Shown: in pieces, positions 16,416 through 24,925 of the stretch | Position numbering within the stretch: position 1 is the first letter of the stretch | Layout: each line of letters starts with the position of its first letter | Assembly: GCA_910577325.1 (NCBI GenBank) | Contig: CAJTMR010000028.1 | Span: 1 to 46,762, forward strand | Reading direction: 5' to 3' | Length of the DNA: 46,762 bases | From: an uncultured Parabacteroides sp. | GTDB taxonomy: Bacteria; Bacteroidota; Bacteroidia; Bacteroidales; Tannerellaceae | Translations under genes and position numbers: made by a program | Notes under the pieces: model-generated | What the model saw: the letters and a program-made list of their open reading frames with translations, nothing else | Told to the model about the DNA's origin: nothing | The model's database searches: none

Positions 16416-18086
16416 ATGTACAAACTATATATCGCCATACTGTTTTCTTGCATACAGACAATAAGCGCCCAACAACTCCGCCAGCCGTTCGATTTCCCGA
16501 TCTTGCTGAGCGGTAACTTCGGGGAGTTGCGCAACAACCATTTTCATTCCGGGATAGATTTTAAGACACAAGGAGTCGAAGGGAAGCCCGTTCACGCCGT
16601 ACAAGAGGGATATGTATCACGCATATCCGTCAGTCCGTGGGGATACGGAAACGGCTTATATCTGACACATCCGGACGGAACGACCACCGTCTACGGCCAT
16701 TTGCAACGATTCGCCCCTTCCATCGCCCAATATATCAAAACGCAACAATACGAACAGGAAAGCTTCAACGTGAACCTGTTCCTCGACCCGGACCAACTCC
16801 CGGTCAAAAAAGGAGAAATTGTCGCCTATAGCGGGAACACCGGAAGTTCGGGAGGCCCGCATCTCCATTTCGAAGTGCGCGACACGGAAAGCGAAGAGGT
16901 CCTCGACCCGATCGAATATTTCAAAGAAAAGATAACCGACACCCGCCCCCCGAAGATACAGGGAATCCTGATCTGCCCGCAACAGGGCAAAGGAGCGGTC
17001 AACGGCAGCAGCCGTAAACTGGAGCTGAAACCGGCCACAGCCAAAAACGGGAAACAAACCCTCACCGGCAAGATCGAAGCATGGGGAGAAGTCGGGCTGG
17101 CGGTCAAAGCCTACGATTATATGGATAACACGACAAACATCTACGGAGTGAAAGATATCACCCTCCGGCTGGACAGCCAGGTCATCTACCATAGCAACCT
17201 GGACCGTTTTGCGTTCGACGAGACCCGCTATCTGAACAGCTTCGTCGACTATGAGGAATGGAAAGACCGCCGTTCCTTCTATATGCGCAGTTTCGTCGAA
17301 CCGGGCAACCGGCTCCGTTTCAGCGAAAGCATCAACCGGGGAATCATTCATATAGAAGAAGAGAAAACGTATCATCTCACGTACACGCTTGCCGATGCAT
17401 TCGGCAACACGACCAGCCTCTCCGTTTGGATAGAAGGGAAAGAACAGGAGATCCCGCAGATCGAGACCGAAGGTACAGAGCTGTTTCATTGGATGGCCGA
17501 CAACCGGTTCGGTGCGAAAGGCATCCGGATGGCGATCCCGAAAGGTAACCTGTACGATGATCTGTATTTCCGTTATTCGGTAAAAGAAGACAGCACGGCC
17601 CTGGCTGACACGCACATTCTGCATAACCGCCCCGTCCCGCTTCACAGCTCGGCACAGTTGTCCTTGCGTTTACGGATCGACACATTGGAAAACAAGCAGC
17701 AATACGGTATCGTCCGCACGCAGAAAGGCCGTCAGTCCTGGATCGGCGGCACTTACCGGAACGGCTGGATCGACGGCACGATCAAAGAACTGGGCCATTA
17801 TACGATCGGACAAGATACCAAAGCACCGACAATCACCCCACTGGGCGCCGACACGTGGATCAGCAAACAGGCATTCGCCTTCCGCCTGTCCGACAACCTG
17901 AGCGGCGTGCAAACCTACCGGGGAGAGATAGACGGGCAATACGTCCTGTTCGAAATGAACAACAAATCGGTCATTACTTACAAGTTCGACAAGGAACGGC
18001 TCGAAAGAGGGAAACACACCCTCAAACTAACCGTTACGGATGCCGTCGGAAACCGGTCGGAGTACAAGCATTCTTTTGTCTGGTAA
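16416..18086 (+). CDS. M23-family metallopeptidase (LytM domain), exported
   Basis: This 556-residue protein has a signal peptide (LYIAILFSCIQTISAQ) and an N-terminal LytM/peptidase M23 domain that would cleave peptidoglycan cross-bridges. Zinc ligands are visible: His44 and Asp48 in FHSGIDF, and the HLHFE motif at about 149. GHL near residue 90 is also present. The remaining ~380 residues are long beta-rich sequence with an Ig-like ending (SDNLSGVQTYRGEIDG), likely for substrate or surface recognition. The active site is complete, so hydrolase activity is plausible. A tiny ORF precedes it by six bases. An exported mureinase next to exported nuclease and lipoprotein genes suggests a cell-envelope cluster. 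Confidence 0.88.
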   Translation: MYKLYIAILFSCIQTISAQQLRQPFDFPILLSGNFGELRNNHFHSGIDFKTQGVEGKPVHAVQEGYVSRISVSPWGYGNGLYLTHPDGTTTVYGHLQRFAPSIAQYIKTQQYEQESFNVNLFLDPDQLPVKKGEIVAYSGNTGSSGGPHLHFEVRDTESEEVLDPIEYFKEKITDTRPPKIQGILICPQQGKGAVNGSSRKLELKPATAKNGKQTLTGKIEAWGEVGLAVKAYDYMDNTTNIYGVKDITLRLDSQVIYHSNLDRFAFDETRYLNSFVDYEEWKDRRSFYMRSFVEPGNRLRFSESINRGIIHIEEEKTYHLTYTLADAFGNTTSLSVWIEGKEQEIPQIETEGTELFHWMADNRFGAKGIRMAIPKGNLYDDLYFRYSVKEDSTALADTHILHNRPVPLHSSAQLSLRLRIDTLENKQQYGIVRTQKGRQSWIGGTYRNGWIDGTIKELGHYTIGQDTKAPTITPLGADTWISKQAFAFRLSDNLSGVQTYRGEIDGQYVLFEMNNKSVITYKFDKERLERGKHTLKLTVTDAVGNRSEYKHSFVW

Positions 18087-18134
18087 AAGGATGACCCATC
18101 CGTTACTTTTCGGCAAAAATATCCGCCCATTCAC

Positions 18135-18164
18135 TTGGATGTTTCCTGACTTTCTGTATCTTTG
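18135..18164 (+). promoter_or_regulatory. Promoter of the phosphohexomutase gene
   Basis: TTG at 18135-18137, a 19-bp spacer and TATCTTTG at 18157-18164 closely match the Bacteroidetes promoter pattern; the start codon follows 35 bp later. Confidence 0.6.
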
Positions 18165-18199
18165 TTCATTCTAAAATTAAAAAGCAAGACATATAGGTC

Positions 18200-19948
18200 A
18201 TGGAGAACAAGGAACTGTTAGAAATGGTAAGAAGCAAGGCGCAAAGCTGGCTTACTAAAAGTTATGACGCTGAAACACGTGCACAGGTACAAGCTCTGTT
18301 AGACAATGAAGATCCGACGGAACTGATCGAATCTTTCTACAAAGACCTGGAATTCGGCACAGGTGGTTTGAGAGGCATCATGGGAGTAGGTTCGAACCGC
18401 ATGAACATCTACACGGTAGGGGCAGCCACTCAAGGCTTATCCAACTATCTGAAAAAGGAATTTGCCGATCAGGACCAGATCAAAGTTGTAATCGGACACG
18501 ACAGCCGTAACAACAGCCGCAAATTTGCCGAGATCTCTGCCGACATCTTCTCTGCAAACGGTATCAAGGTCTATCTGTTCGAAGACCTTCGCCCGACTCC
18601 TGAAATGTCATATACCATCCGCAAGTTGGGATGCCAGAGCGGCATTATCCTGACCGCTTCGCACAATCCGAAAGAATATAACGGGTACAAGGCATATTGG
18701 AACGATGGCGCCCAGATGATCGCCCCGCATGACAAAAACACGATTGCCGAAGTAAACAAGATCCGCAATGCCAGCGAAATCAAGTTCGAAGGGAACAAGG
18801 AACTGATCGAAATCATCGGTAAAGAAATCGACGAACAATATATCAACGACCTGACAAAAATTTCTTTGTCACCGGAAGCTATCGCACGTCACCACGACAT
18901 GAAGATCGTCTACACGCCGATCCACGGAACAGGGGTAACGGTTATCCCGCCGACCCTGAAAGCATTCGGCTTCACCAATATCATCCACGTGCCTGAACAG
19001 GACGTAGTAAGCGGAGACTTCCCTACCGTTGTATCTCCGAACCCGGAAGAACCGGCAGCTCTCGCCCTGGCAGTTGAAAAAGCCAAGGAAACGGATGCCG
19101 AACTGGTACTCGCTTCCGACCCGGATGCAGACCGCGTAGGGGCGGCCGTCAAGAACAACGAAGGCGAATGGGTATTGCTGAATGGCAACCAGACGGCTCT
19201 GATGTTCGTTTACTACCTCATCACCCGCTGGAAAGAACTGGGCAAGATCAACGGCAAGGAATATATCGTCAAGACAATCGTCACGACCGAACTGATCCGT
19301 ACGATCGCCGAAAAGAACGGTGTCGAAGTGTATGATGTTTACACCGGATTCAAATGGATCGCCGATGTCATGAAGAAAAACGAAGGCAAGAAGAACTATA
19401 TCGGTGGCGGCGAAGAAAGCTACGGCTTCCTGTGCGAAGATTTTGTCCGCGACAAAGATGCCGTTTCCGCTTGCGCCATCCTAGCCGAAATCGCTGCCTG
19501 GGCTAAAGACCAGGGCATCACGATGTACCAGTTATTGCAGAACATTTACGTCCAGTACGGCTTCTCGAAAGAAAAAGGCATCTCCGTCGTAAAGAAAGGA
19601 AAAAGCGGAGCCGAAGAGATCGAAGCGATGATGAAGCACTTCCGTGAAAACCCGTTGCAGGAAATCGCCGGTTCCAAAGTCACACTATTCTACGACTACG
19701 CATCCCTGAAAGGCAAAGATTATGTAGAAAACGAAACATTGACATTGGATATGCCTACAACTTCCAACGTCCTCCAATATTTCACCGAAGACGGAACGAA
19801 AGTATCCATCCGTCCTTCCGGCACGGAACCGAAGATCAAGTTCTATTGCGAAGTCCACTCCAAAGTAAAGAGCCTCGACGAACTGCCTGCTGCCGAAAAA
19901 GCCGGAGCAGAAAAGATCGAAGCGATAAAGGCTTCATTGGGAATCTGA
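18200..19948 (+). CDS. Phospho-sugar mutase (phosphoglucomutase/phosphomannomutase)
   Basis: This 582-residue cytosolic enzyme of the alpha-D-phosphohexomutase superfamily interconverts hexose 1- and 6-phosphates. The phosphoserine loop TASHNP places the catalytic serine at Ser154. The metal-binding loop reads DPDADR (about 311), the sugar-binding loop GGEESYGF (about 412) and the phosphate-binding loop RPSGTEPK near the C-terminus. The ~580-residue size matches the PGM2-like branch (yeast PMM-like or B. subtilis PgcA-like). Whether glucose or mannose is preferred cannot be judged. It is transcribed alone from a good promoter and ends at a strong bidirectional terminator shared with cdd. Confidence 0.93.
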   Translation: MENKELLEMVRSKAQSWLTKSYDAETRAQVQALLDNEDPTELIESFYKDLEFGTGGLRGIMGVGSNRMNIYTVGAATQGLSNYLKKEFADQDQIKVVIGHDSRNNSRKFAEISADIFSANGIKVYLFEDLRPTPEMSYTIRKLGCQSGIILTASHNPKEYNGYKAYWNDGAQMIAPHDKNTIAEVNKIRNASEIKFEGNKELIEIIGKEIDEQYINDLTKISLSPEAIARHHDMKIVYTPIHGTGVTVIPPTLKAFGFTNIIHVPEQDVVSGDFPTVVSPNPEEPAALALAVEKAKETDAELVLASDPDADRVGAAVKNNEGEWVLLNGNQTALMFVYYLITRWKELGKINGKEYIVKTIVTTELIRTIAEKNGVEVYDVYTGFKWIADVMKKNEGKKNYIGGGEESYGFLCEDFVRDKDAVSACAILAEIAAWAKDQGITMYQLLQNIYVQYGFSKEKGISVVKKGKSGAEEIEAMMKHFRENPLQEIAGSKVTLFYDYASLKGKDYVENETLTLDMPTTSNVLQYFTEDGTKVSIRPSGTEPKIKFYCEVHSKVKSLDELPAAEKAGAEKIEAIKASLGI

Positions 19949-19973
19949 TCCCGGACAAGCAATAGCCGAATAT

Positions 19974-20021
19974 AAAAAGAAAGGGCGCGCCCGCAGGTTT
20001 GCGGTTGCGCCCTTTCTTTTT
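19974..20021. terminator. Bidirectional terminator between convergent genes
   Basis: A perfect 15-bp stem (AAAAAGAAAGGGCGC at 19974-19988 with its complement at 20007-20021) encloses an inner CCGCA/TGCGG pair. It has A-runs and T-runs on both sides, so it works in both directions. It serves the mutase gene (plus) and cdd (minus) and overlaps the first bases of the cdd stop codon. Confidence 0.85.
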
Positions 20022-20496
20022 ATTCCAAGTCTTTCGCCCCGAAGCAAAGCGGCAACAACGACTCGGCACGCTCCGCAATTATCACCTCTTCCGTCCCGCA
20101 CAACAACACTTTCATCGGTTTGCCGTAGCGTTGTTCCGCCTCCAGCAAAACCTGGCGGCACGCTCCGCAAGGGGAAATGCTCCCGACCTGCCGCCCATTT
20201 GCGGCGGCAGCGATGGCAAGCGCGACAACGGGGACATCAGGATACCGATGTCCGGCATGAAACAACGCCACCCGCTCCGCACACAAGCCGGAAGGGTAAG
20301 CGGCATTCTCCTGGTTGCTGCCGGTCACGATCGTGCCGTCCTCCAGCAAGGCTGCCGCTCCGACATGAAACTTCGAGTAAGGGGCATACGACTGCTCCGT
20401 CGCCTTCAGGGCAGCTTCCACCACCGGCAATTCTTCTTCCGGAAGTTCGGCAAGAAGACAGATCCGGATTTTTGTTTCCAACTTGATTTCCTTCAT
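20020..20496 (-). CDS. cdd: Cytidine deaminase
   Basis: This 158-residue zinc enzyme deaminates cytidine and deoxycytidine to uridine forms in pyrimidine salvage. The CAERVALF motif (Cys72, Glu74) and PCGACRQ (Cys110, Cys113) give the three zinc cysteines and the proton-shuttle glutamate. YAPYSKFHVGAAAL (about 37-50) is the conserved substrate-binding start. The size suggests a tetrameric short-form enzyme. It is transcribed alone on the minus strand, converging on the mutase gene. Its GC content looks slightly higher than its neighbours but is not alarming. Confidence 0.94.
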   Translation of the reverse strand: MKEIKLETKIRICLLAELPEEELPVVEAALKATEQSYAPYSKFHVGAAALLEDGTIVTGSNQENAAYPSGLCAERVALFHAGHRYPDVPVVALAIAAAANGRQVGSISPCGACRQVLLEAEQRYGKPMKVLLCGTEEVIIAERAESLLPLCFGAKDLE

Positions 20497-20605
20497 GAAA
20501 TAACGTTCTAAAATGATACGAGCAAAAATAAAGAAAATGCAAGGAAAGCCCTAATACTTCAGAAAAAAACGAAGCCGGAGAAACCACGCGCCTCTTTCCC
20601 TATCA

Positions 20606-20671
20606 TAAAGCATAGGGTTACGGCAGCTAAAGCACAGGGTTATGAAGGCTAAAGCATAGGGTTACGGAATA
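20606..20671. repeat. Three tandem 22-bp repeats
   Basis: The unit TAAAGCATAGGGTTACGG plus about four bases occurs three times in a row (20606-20627, 20628-20649, 20650-20671), with a few mismatches in the middle copy and at the tail. It lies in the divergent spacer between cdd and the glucosaminidase gene, 15 bp before the -7 element of the latter. Confidence 0.8.
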
Positions 20672-20685
20672 TAAAACAAATTCAT

Positions 20686-20693
20686 TATCTTTG
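20686..20693 (+). promoter_or_regulatory. -7 element of the glucosaminidase gene
   Basis: TATCTTTG matches TAnnTTTG and lies 36 bp before the ATG. The expected -33 region falls at the end of the 22-bp tandem repeat array and has no clear TTTG. Confidence 0.4.
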
Positions 20694-20728
20694 CCGTTAG
20701 ATATAATTACATATATAATGAACCAGTC

Positions 20729-21640
20729 ATGCGATCAACATTACGAATCCTTTCCCTGTTATTGGCGTTGTCCGCGCTATCCGTTACCGGAACGGCGTTC
20801 GGAGCCGGACAACGGAAAGTGCCGGCATACGAGAAGTATATCAAACAATACAGCAATTTGGCGATCCAACATCAAAAAAAGTTCCATATCCCCGCAAGTA
20901 TCACGCTTGCACAAGGACTATTGGAATCGGGAGCCGGACAAAGCGAGCTGGCACGCAAATCGAACAACCATTTCGGCATCAAATGCCATTCCGATTGGAG
21001 AGGCGGCCGTGTCTATCATGACGACGACCTACGTGGAGAATGTTTCCGCAAATACAAGAATCCGGAACAGTCCTACGAAGACCATGCCCGTTTTCTGGTC
21101 GACCGCCCCCGTTACGCCTCCCTGTTCAAACTGAAAGCGACCGACTATAAAGGCTGGGCAAGGGGCCTGCAAAAGTGCGGATATGCAACAGACCGCGCAT
21201 ACGCCAACCGGCTGATCAAGCTGATTGAAGATTATGACCTCTACCGGTATGACACGGCAAAAGGCGGTAAAAAAGCAGGCAAGAGACCGGCTCGCATCTC
21301 CCGGTATACCATCTACCGGACAAATGGCCTACTATATGTTTATTCCAACGGCAAGGACAGCTTCGACGACATAGCCGCCAGCCTCGGCTTCCGGGTGAAA
21401 GACTTGAAAAAATACAACGAAGTTCCGGAAGATTTCCCGCTTCAGAAAGGAGACGTCGTTTATCTGGAAAAGAAAAAGAAGAAAGCCGACAAACCCAATT
21501 ACGACTATGTCGTGAAAATGGGCGATTCCATGCACGGCATCGCACAAAAGTTCGGAATACAGATCAAGAGCTTATATAAGATGAACAAAAAGCACAAAGA
21601 TTATATCCCTGAAGAAGGAGATGTGCTAAAACTTAGATAA
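20729..21640 (+). CDS. Exported glucosaminidase with two LysM domains
   Basis: The 303-residue protein has a signal peptide (about 1-26, ending TAFGAG). A glucosaminidase (GH73-like) domain spans about 33-170. The catalytic glutamate is probably Glu66 in TLAQGLLESGAGQSELA, and NNHFGIKCHSDW, SYEDHARFL and GYATDRAYANRLI are typical of the family. Two LysM peptidoglycan-binding modules follow, a divergent one at about 190-250 and a better one at about 258-303 (VKMGDSMHGIAQKFGI). It should cleave N-acetylglucosaminyl bonds in peptidoglycan. It precedes purM by 44 bp, but purM has its own promoter signal. Confidence 0.9.
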   Translation: MRSTLRILSLLLALSALSVTGTAFGAGQRKVPAYEKYIKQYSNLAIQHQKKFHIPASITLAQGLLESGAGQSELARKSNNHFGIKCHSDWRGGRVYHDDDLRGECFRKYKNPEQSYEDHARFLVDRPRYASLFKLKATDYKGWARGLQKCGYATDRAYANRLIKLIEDYDLYRYDTAKGGKKAGKRPARISRYTIYRTNGLLYVYSNGKDSFDDIAASLGFRVKDLKKYNEVPEDFPLQKGDVVYLEKKKKKADKPNYDYVVKMGDSMHGIAQKFGIQIKSLYKMNKKHKDYIPEEGDVLKLR

Positions 21641-21664
21641 GTAAGACAAAAAATAGTATCTTTG
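21633..21664 (+). promoter_or_regulatory. Putative promoter of purM
   Basis: TATCTTTG (21657-21664) fits TAnnTTTG, with TTAG (21633-21636) 20 bp upstream in the -33 position. The start codon is 21 bp downstream. Confidence 0.5.
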
Positions 21665-21684
21665 CAGACAAATTCACAAAAACA

Positions 21685-22857
21685 ATGAGTGACCAACGTT
21701 ATAATCTACGCGGTGTATCCGCTTCGAAAGAAGATGTTCATAATGCGATAAAGAACATCGACAAGGGGATCTTTCCCCAAGCATTCTGTAAGATCATCCC
21801 CGACATTCTGGGAGGCGATCCTGAATATTGCAACATCATGCATGCCGACGGAGCCGGAACCAAGTCATCTCTGGCTTACATGTACTGGAAAGAAACCGGA
21901 GACCTGTCCGTTTGGAAAGGCATCGCGCAAGACGCTTTGATAATGAATATCGACGACCTGCTGTGCGTGGGCGCCGTAGACAACATATTGGTTTCCTCCA
22001 CCATCGGACGCAACAAGTTGTTGATTCCGGGTGAAGTGATCTCCGCCATCATCAACGGGACAGACGAACTCTTGGCCGAACTTCGCGAAATGGGAGTCGG
22101 TTGTTACGCGACCGGTGGCGAAACGGCCGATGTCGGCGACCTGGTACGTACCATCATCGTCGACAGCACGGTTACCTGCCGCATGAAACGCGCCGACGTG
22201 ATCGACAATGCGAACATCTGTCCGGGCGACGTGATCGTCGGGCTGGCATCTTTCGGGCAGGCTACTTATGAGAAAGAGTATAACGGCGGCATGGGAAGCA
22301 ACGGGCTGACCAGTGCGCGCCACGACGTCTTTGCCAAATATCTGGCGGAAAAATATCCGGAAAGCTTCGACAAGGCTGTCCCCGACGAACTGGTTTACAG
22401 CGGAGGCCTGAAGCTGACCGACACCGTAGAGGGATCGCCGTTGAACGCAGGCAAACTGGTGCTTTCTCCCACACGGACCTATGCGCCGGTAGTCAAAAAG
22501 CTGTTGGATGCTTTGCGTCCGGATATCCACGGCATGGTACACTGCTCAGGCGGTGCACAGACCAAAGTGATGCATTTCATCGGAAACAACTGCCGCGTGG
22601 TCAAGGACAACATGTTCCCCGTTCCCCCGCTGTTCAAGACGATCAAGGAACAGAGCGGTACGGCTTGGGACGAGATGTACAAAGTATTCAACATGGGACA
22701 CCGCCTGGAAGTCTATCTTTCTCCGGAACATGCAAAAGAGGTGATTGCCATCAGCAAATCATTCAATATCGACGCGCAGATTGTCGGCCGCGTAGAAGAA
22801 AGCGACAAGAAGGAACTGATTATTAAAAGCGAGTTCGGTGAGTTCATATATGGCTGA
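21685..22857 (+). CDS. purM: Phosphoribosylformylglycinamidine cyclo-ligase (AIR synthase)
   Basis: This 390-residue enzyme makes aminoimidazole ribotide (AIR) in de novo purine synthesis. It contains the PurM-fold signatures HADGAGTKSSLAY (about 53-65), ALIMNIDDLLCVGA (about 88-101), GGETADVGD, a glycine-rich GLASFGQATYEKEYNGGMGSNG region, and HCSGGAQTK. It is somewhat longer than the ~345-residue E. coli enzyme, which is usual for Bacteroidales versions. It overlaps prfA by eight bases, so the two are translationally coupled. The start follows a plausible promoter closely. Confidence 0.9.
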   Translation: MSDQRYNLRGVSASKEDVHNAIKNIDKGIFPQAFCKIIPDILGGDPEYCNIMHADGAGTKSSLAYMYWKETGDLSVWKGIAQDALIMNIDDLLCVGAVDNILVSSTIGRNKLLIPGEVISAIINGTDELLAELREMGVGCYATGGETADVGDLVRTIIVDSTVTCRMKRADVIDNANICPGDVIVGLASFGQATYEKEYNGGMGSNGLTSARHDVFAKYLAEKYPESFDKAVPDELVYSGGLKLTDTVEGSPLNAGKLVLSPTRTYAPVVKKLLDALRPDIHGMVHCSGGAQTKVMHFIGNNCRVVKDNMFPVPPLFKTIKEQSGTAWDEMYKVFNMGHRLEVYLSPEHAKEVIAISKSFNIDAQIVGRVEESDKKELIIKSEFGEFIYG

Positions 22858-23959
22858 GAATAATACGCTATTAGAGAAACTGGACGGGTTGGTATCGCGC
22901 TTCGAAGAAGTCTCGACACTCATCACCGACCCCAATGTCATCGCTGACCAGAAAAGGTACGTCAAGCTCACGAAAGAATATAAGGAGCTGAACGAAATCA
23001 TAAAAGCCCGCAAGGAATATGTACAATGCCTCAACGGCCTGGAGGAAGCCCGTCTGATGATGGCCGAGAACGATCCGGAGATGAAAGAGATAGCCCGCGA
23101 AGAAGCGGCTGCCTGCGAAGCGCGTATTCCGGAACTGGAAGAGGAAATCAAGCTCCTCCTCGTGCCCGCCGACCCGCAGGACGACAAAAACGCCATTGTC
23201 GAAATACGTGGCGGAACGGGTGGCGACGAAGCCGCACTTTTTGCCGGAGACTTGTACCGCATGTACGTGAAGTATTGCGAGATGAAAGGTTGGAAAGTGG
23301 CACTCTCCAGTTGTAGCGAAGGAGCGGCCGGAGGATTCAAGGAAATCATCTTTACCGTAAGCGGGGATAAAGTGTACGGAACCCTAAAGTATGAATCGGG
23401 CGTGCATCGCGTACAACGCGTGCCGGCAACCGAAACACAGGGACGCGTGCATACATCGGCCGCAACCGTTGCCGTCCTCCCCGAAGCAGACGAGTTTGAC
23501 GTCGAAATCAACGAAGGTGAAATCAAATGGGACACGTTCCGTTCGGGTGGAGCCGGAGGACAGAACGTAAACAAAGTCGAATCGGGCGTCCGCCTGCGTT
23601 ACGTATGGAAGAACCCGAATACCGGCGTAAGCGAAGAAATCCTGATCGAATGTACCGAGACACGCGACCAGCCGAAGAACAAGGAACGCGCCCTCACGCG
23701 CCTGCGTTCGTTTATATATGACAAAGAACACCAGAAATATCTGGATGACATTGCTAACAAACGTAAGACGATGGTCTCTACCGGCGACCGCTCGGCGAAG
23801 ATCCGTACCTACAATTATCCGCAGGGACGCATCACCGACCATCGTATCAACTACACGATTTACAATCTTTCAGCCTTTATGGATGGGGATATACAAGGAT
23901 GCCTCGATCAGTTGATCGTGGCCGAGAACGCTGAACGACTGAAAGAGTCTGAACTATAA
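22850..23959 (+). CDS. prfA: Peptide chain release factor 1
   Basis: I choose the ATG at 22850 (369 residues). An upstream in-frame start at 22838 would add only four residues inside purM. RF1 recognises UAA and UAG stops. The stop-codon-reading PxT motif appears in RVPATETQGRVHTSA (Pro192-Ala-Thr194), which marks RF1 rather than RF2. The catalytic GGQ is at 236-238 in SGGAGGQNVNK; its glutamine is normally methylated by PrmC. The coiled N-terminal domain spans about 1-110. It overlaps purM by eight bases and is followed by pyrF after 34 bp, a compact operon. Confidence 0.95.
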   Translation: MAENNTLLEKLDGLVSRFEEVSTLITDPNVIADQKRYVKLTKEYKELNEIIKARKEYVQCLNGLEEARLMMAENDPEMKEIAREEAAACEARIPELEEEIKLLLVPADPQDDKNAIVEIRGGTGGDEAALFAGDLYRMYVKYCEMKGWKVALSSCSEGAAGGFKEIIFTVSGDKVYGTLKYESGVHRVQRVPATETQGRVHTSAATVAVLPEADEFDVEINEGEIKWDTFRSGGAGGQNVNKVESGVRLRYVWKNPNTGVSEEILIECTETRDQPKNKERALTRLRSFIYDKEHQKYLDDIANKRKTMVSTGDRSAKIRTYNYPQGRITDHRINYTIYNLSAFMDGDIQGCLDQLIVAENAERLKESEL

Positions 23960-23993
23960 CATCATTTTGGACTAATTTTTTACACGTAACAAC

Positions 23994-24836
23994 ATGAACA
24001 AGCAGCAATTATTCGAAAACATCAAGAAAAAGCAGTCCTTCCTTTGCGTGGGGCTCGATACAGATATAAAGAAGATCCCGCAGCACCTGTTGTCTGAAGA
24101 AGATCCGATCTTCGCATTCAACAAAGCGATTATCGACGCGACAGCCGACTACTGCGTGGCTTACAAACCGAACCTGGCCTTCTATGAAAGTTTGGGCGTA
24201 AAAGGGATGCAGTCTTTCGAAAAGACAGTCGCCTACTTGCGTGAAAACTATCCCGACCAGTTTATCATTGCCGATGCAAAGCGCGGGGACATCGGAAACA
24301 CTTCCGAAATGTATGCACGTTCTTTCTTCGACCATATCAAGGTCGATGCCGTAACGGTCGCCCCGTATATGGGCGAAGACAGCGTGAAACCGTTCCTGAT
24401 CTATCCGGAAGCCTGGGTGATCCTGCTTGCGCTGACTTCCAACAAGGGTTCGCACGATTTCCAGTTGACGGAAGATGCAAACGGCGAACGGTTATTCGAA
24501 AAAGTATTGAAAAAGTCGCAGGATTGGGCTACAGACGAACAGATGATGTATGTGGTAGGCGCCACCCAAGGAAAAATGTTCCTGGATATCCGCAAACATG
24601 CTCCCAACCACTTCCTGCTGGTTCCGGGCGTAGGCGCACAGGGTGGAAGCCTTGCCGAAGTGGCCCAGTACGGTATGAACGACCAATGCGGGTTGCTGGT
24701 AAACTCTTCCCGTGCTATCATATATGCAGACAAAACGGAGAATTTTGCCAACGTCGCGCGTGAAGCAGCCTATACCGTACAACGCGAAATGGCAGGATAT
24801 CTGCACGATAAAGGAATTATTCCCTGTAAAGCATAG
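23994..24836 (+). CDS. pyrF: Orotidine 5'-phosphate decarboxylase, type 2
   Basis: This 280-residue TIM-barrel enzyme converts OMP to UMP, the last step of de novo UMP synthesis. The DxKxxD catalytic motif is visible in IADAKRGDIGNTSEMYA (about 91-107), with FLCVGLDTDIKKIP at the N-terminus and the phosphate-binding LVPGVGAQGG near the C-terminal third. The size matches the longer type 2 form (~270-280 residues), not the short E. coli form. It sits third in purM-prfA-pyrF. A hairpin downstream (24865-24894) may separate it from the lipid A operon. Confidence 0.94.
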   Translation: MNKQQLFENIKKKQSFLCVGLDTDIKKIPQHLLSEEDPIFAFNKAIIDATADYCVAYKPNLAFYESLGVKGMQSFEKTVAYLRENYPDQFIIADAKRGDIGNTSEMYARSFFDHIKVDAVTVAPYMGEDSVKPFLIYPEAWVILLALTSNKGSHDFQLTEDANGERLFEKVLKKSQDWATDEQMMYVVGATQGKMFLDIRKHAPNHFLLVPGVGAQGGSLAEVAQYGMNDQCGLLVNSSRAIIYADKTENFANVAREAAYTVQREMAGYLHDKGIIPCKA

Positions 24837-24864
24837 GCTATCCCAATAATTTTCACCATTTTTG

Positions 24865-24894
24865 CAACTGCCTTGAAGCAAATCCGGGCAGTTG
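24865..24894 (+). terminator. Weak hairpin between pyrF and lpxD
   Basis: CAACTGCC and GGCAGTTG form an 8-bp perfect stem with a 14-base loop, but the following bases (tatttg) are not a strong T-tract. It may attenuate rather than fully terminate transcription between the two operons. Confidence 0.4.
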
Positions 24895-24925
24895 TATTTG
24901 AAATACATATAATCAATATTAAGTA

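Noticed and set aside
20606..20671. Possible mini-CRISPR
   Set aside because: Three units abut directly with no spacers, and no cas genes are present; it is a simple tandem repeat.
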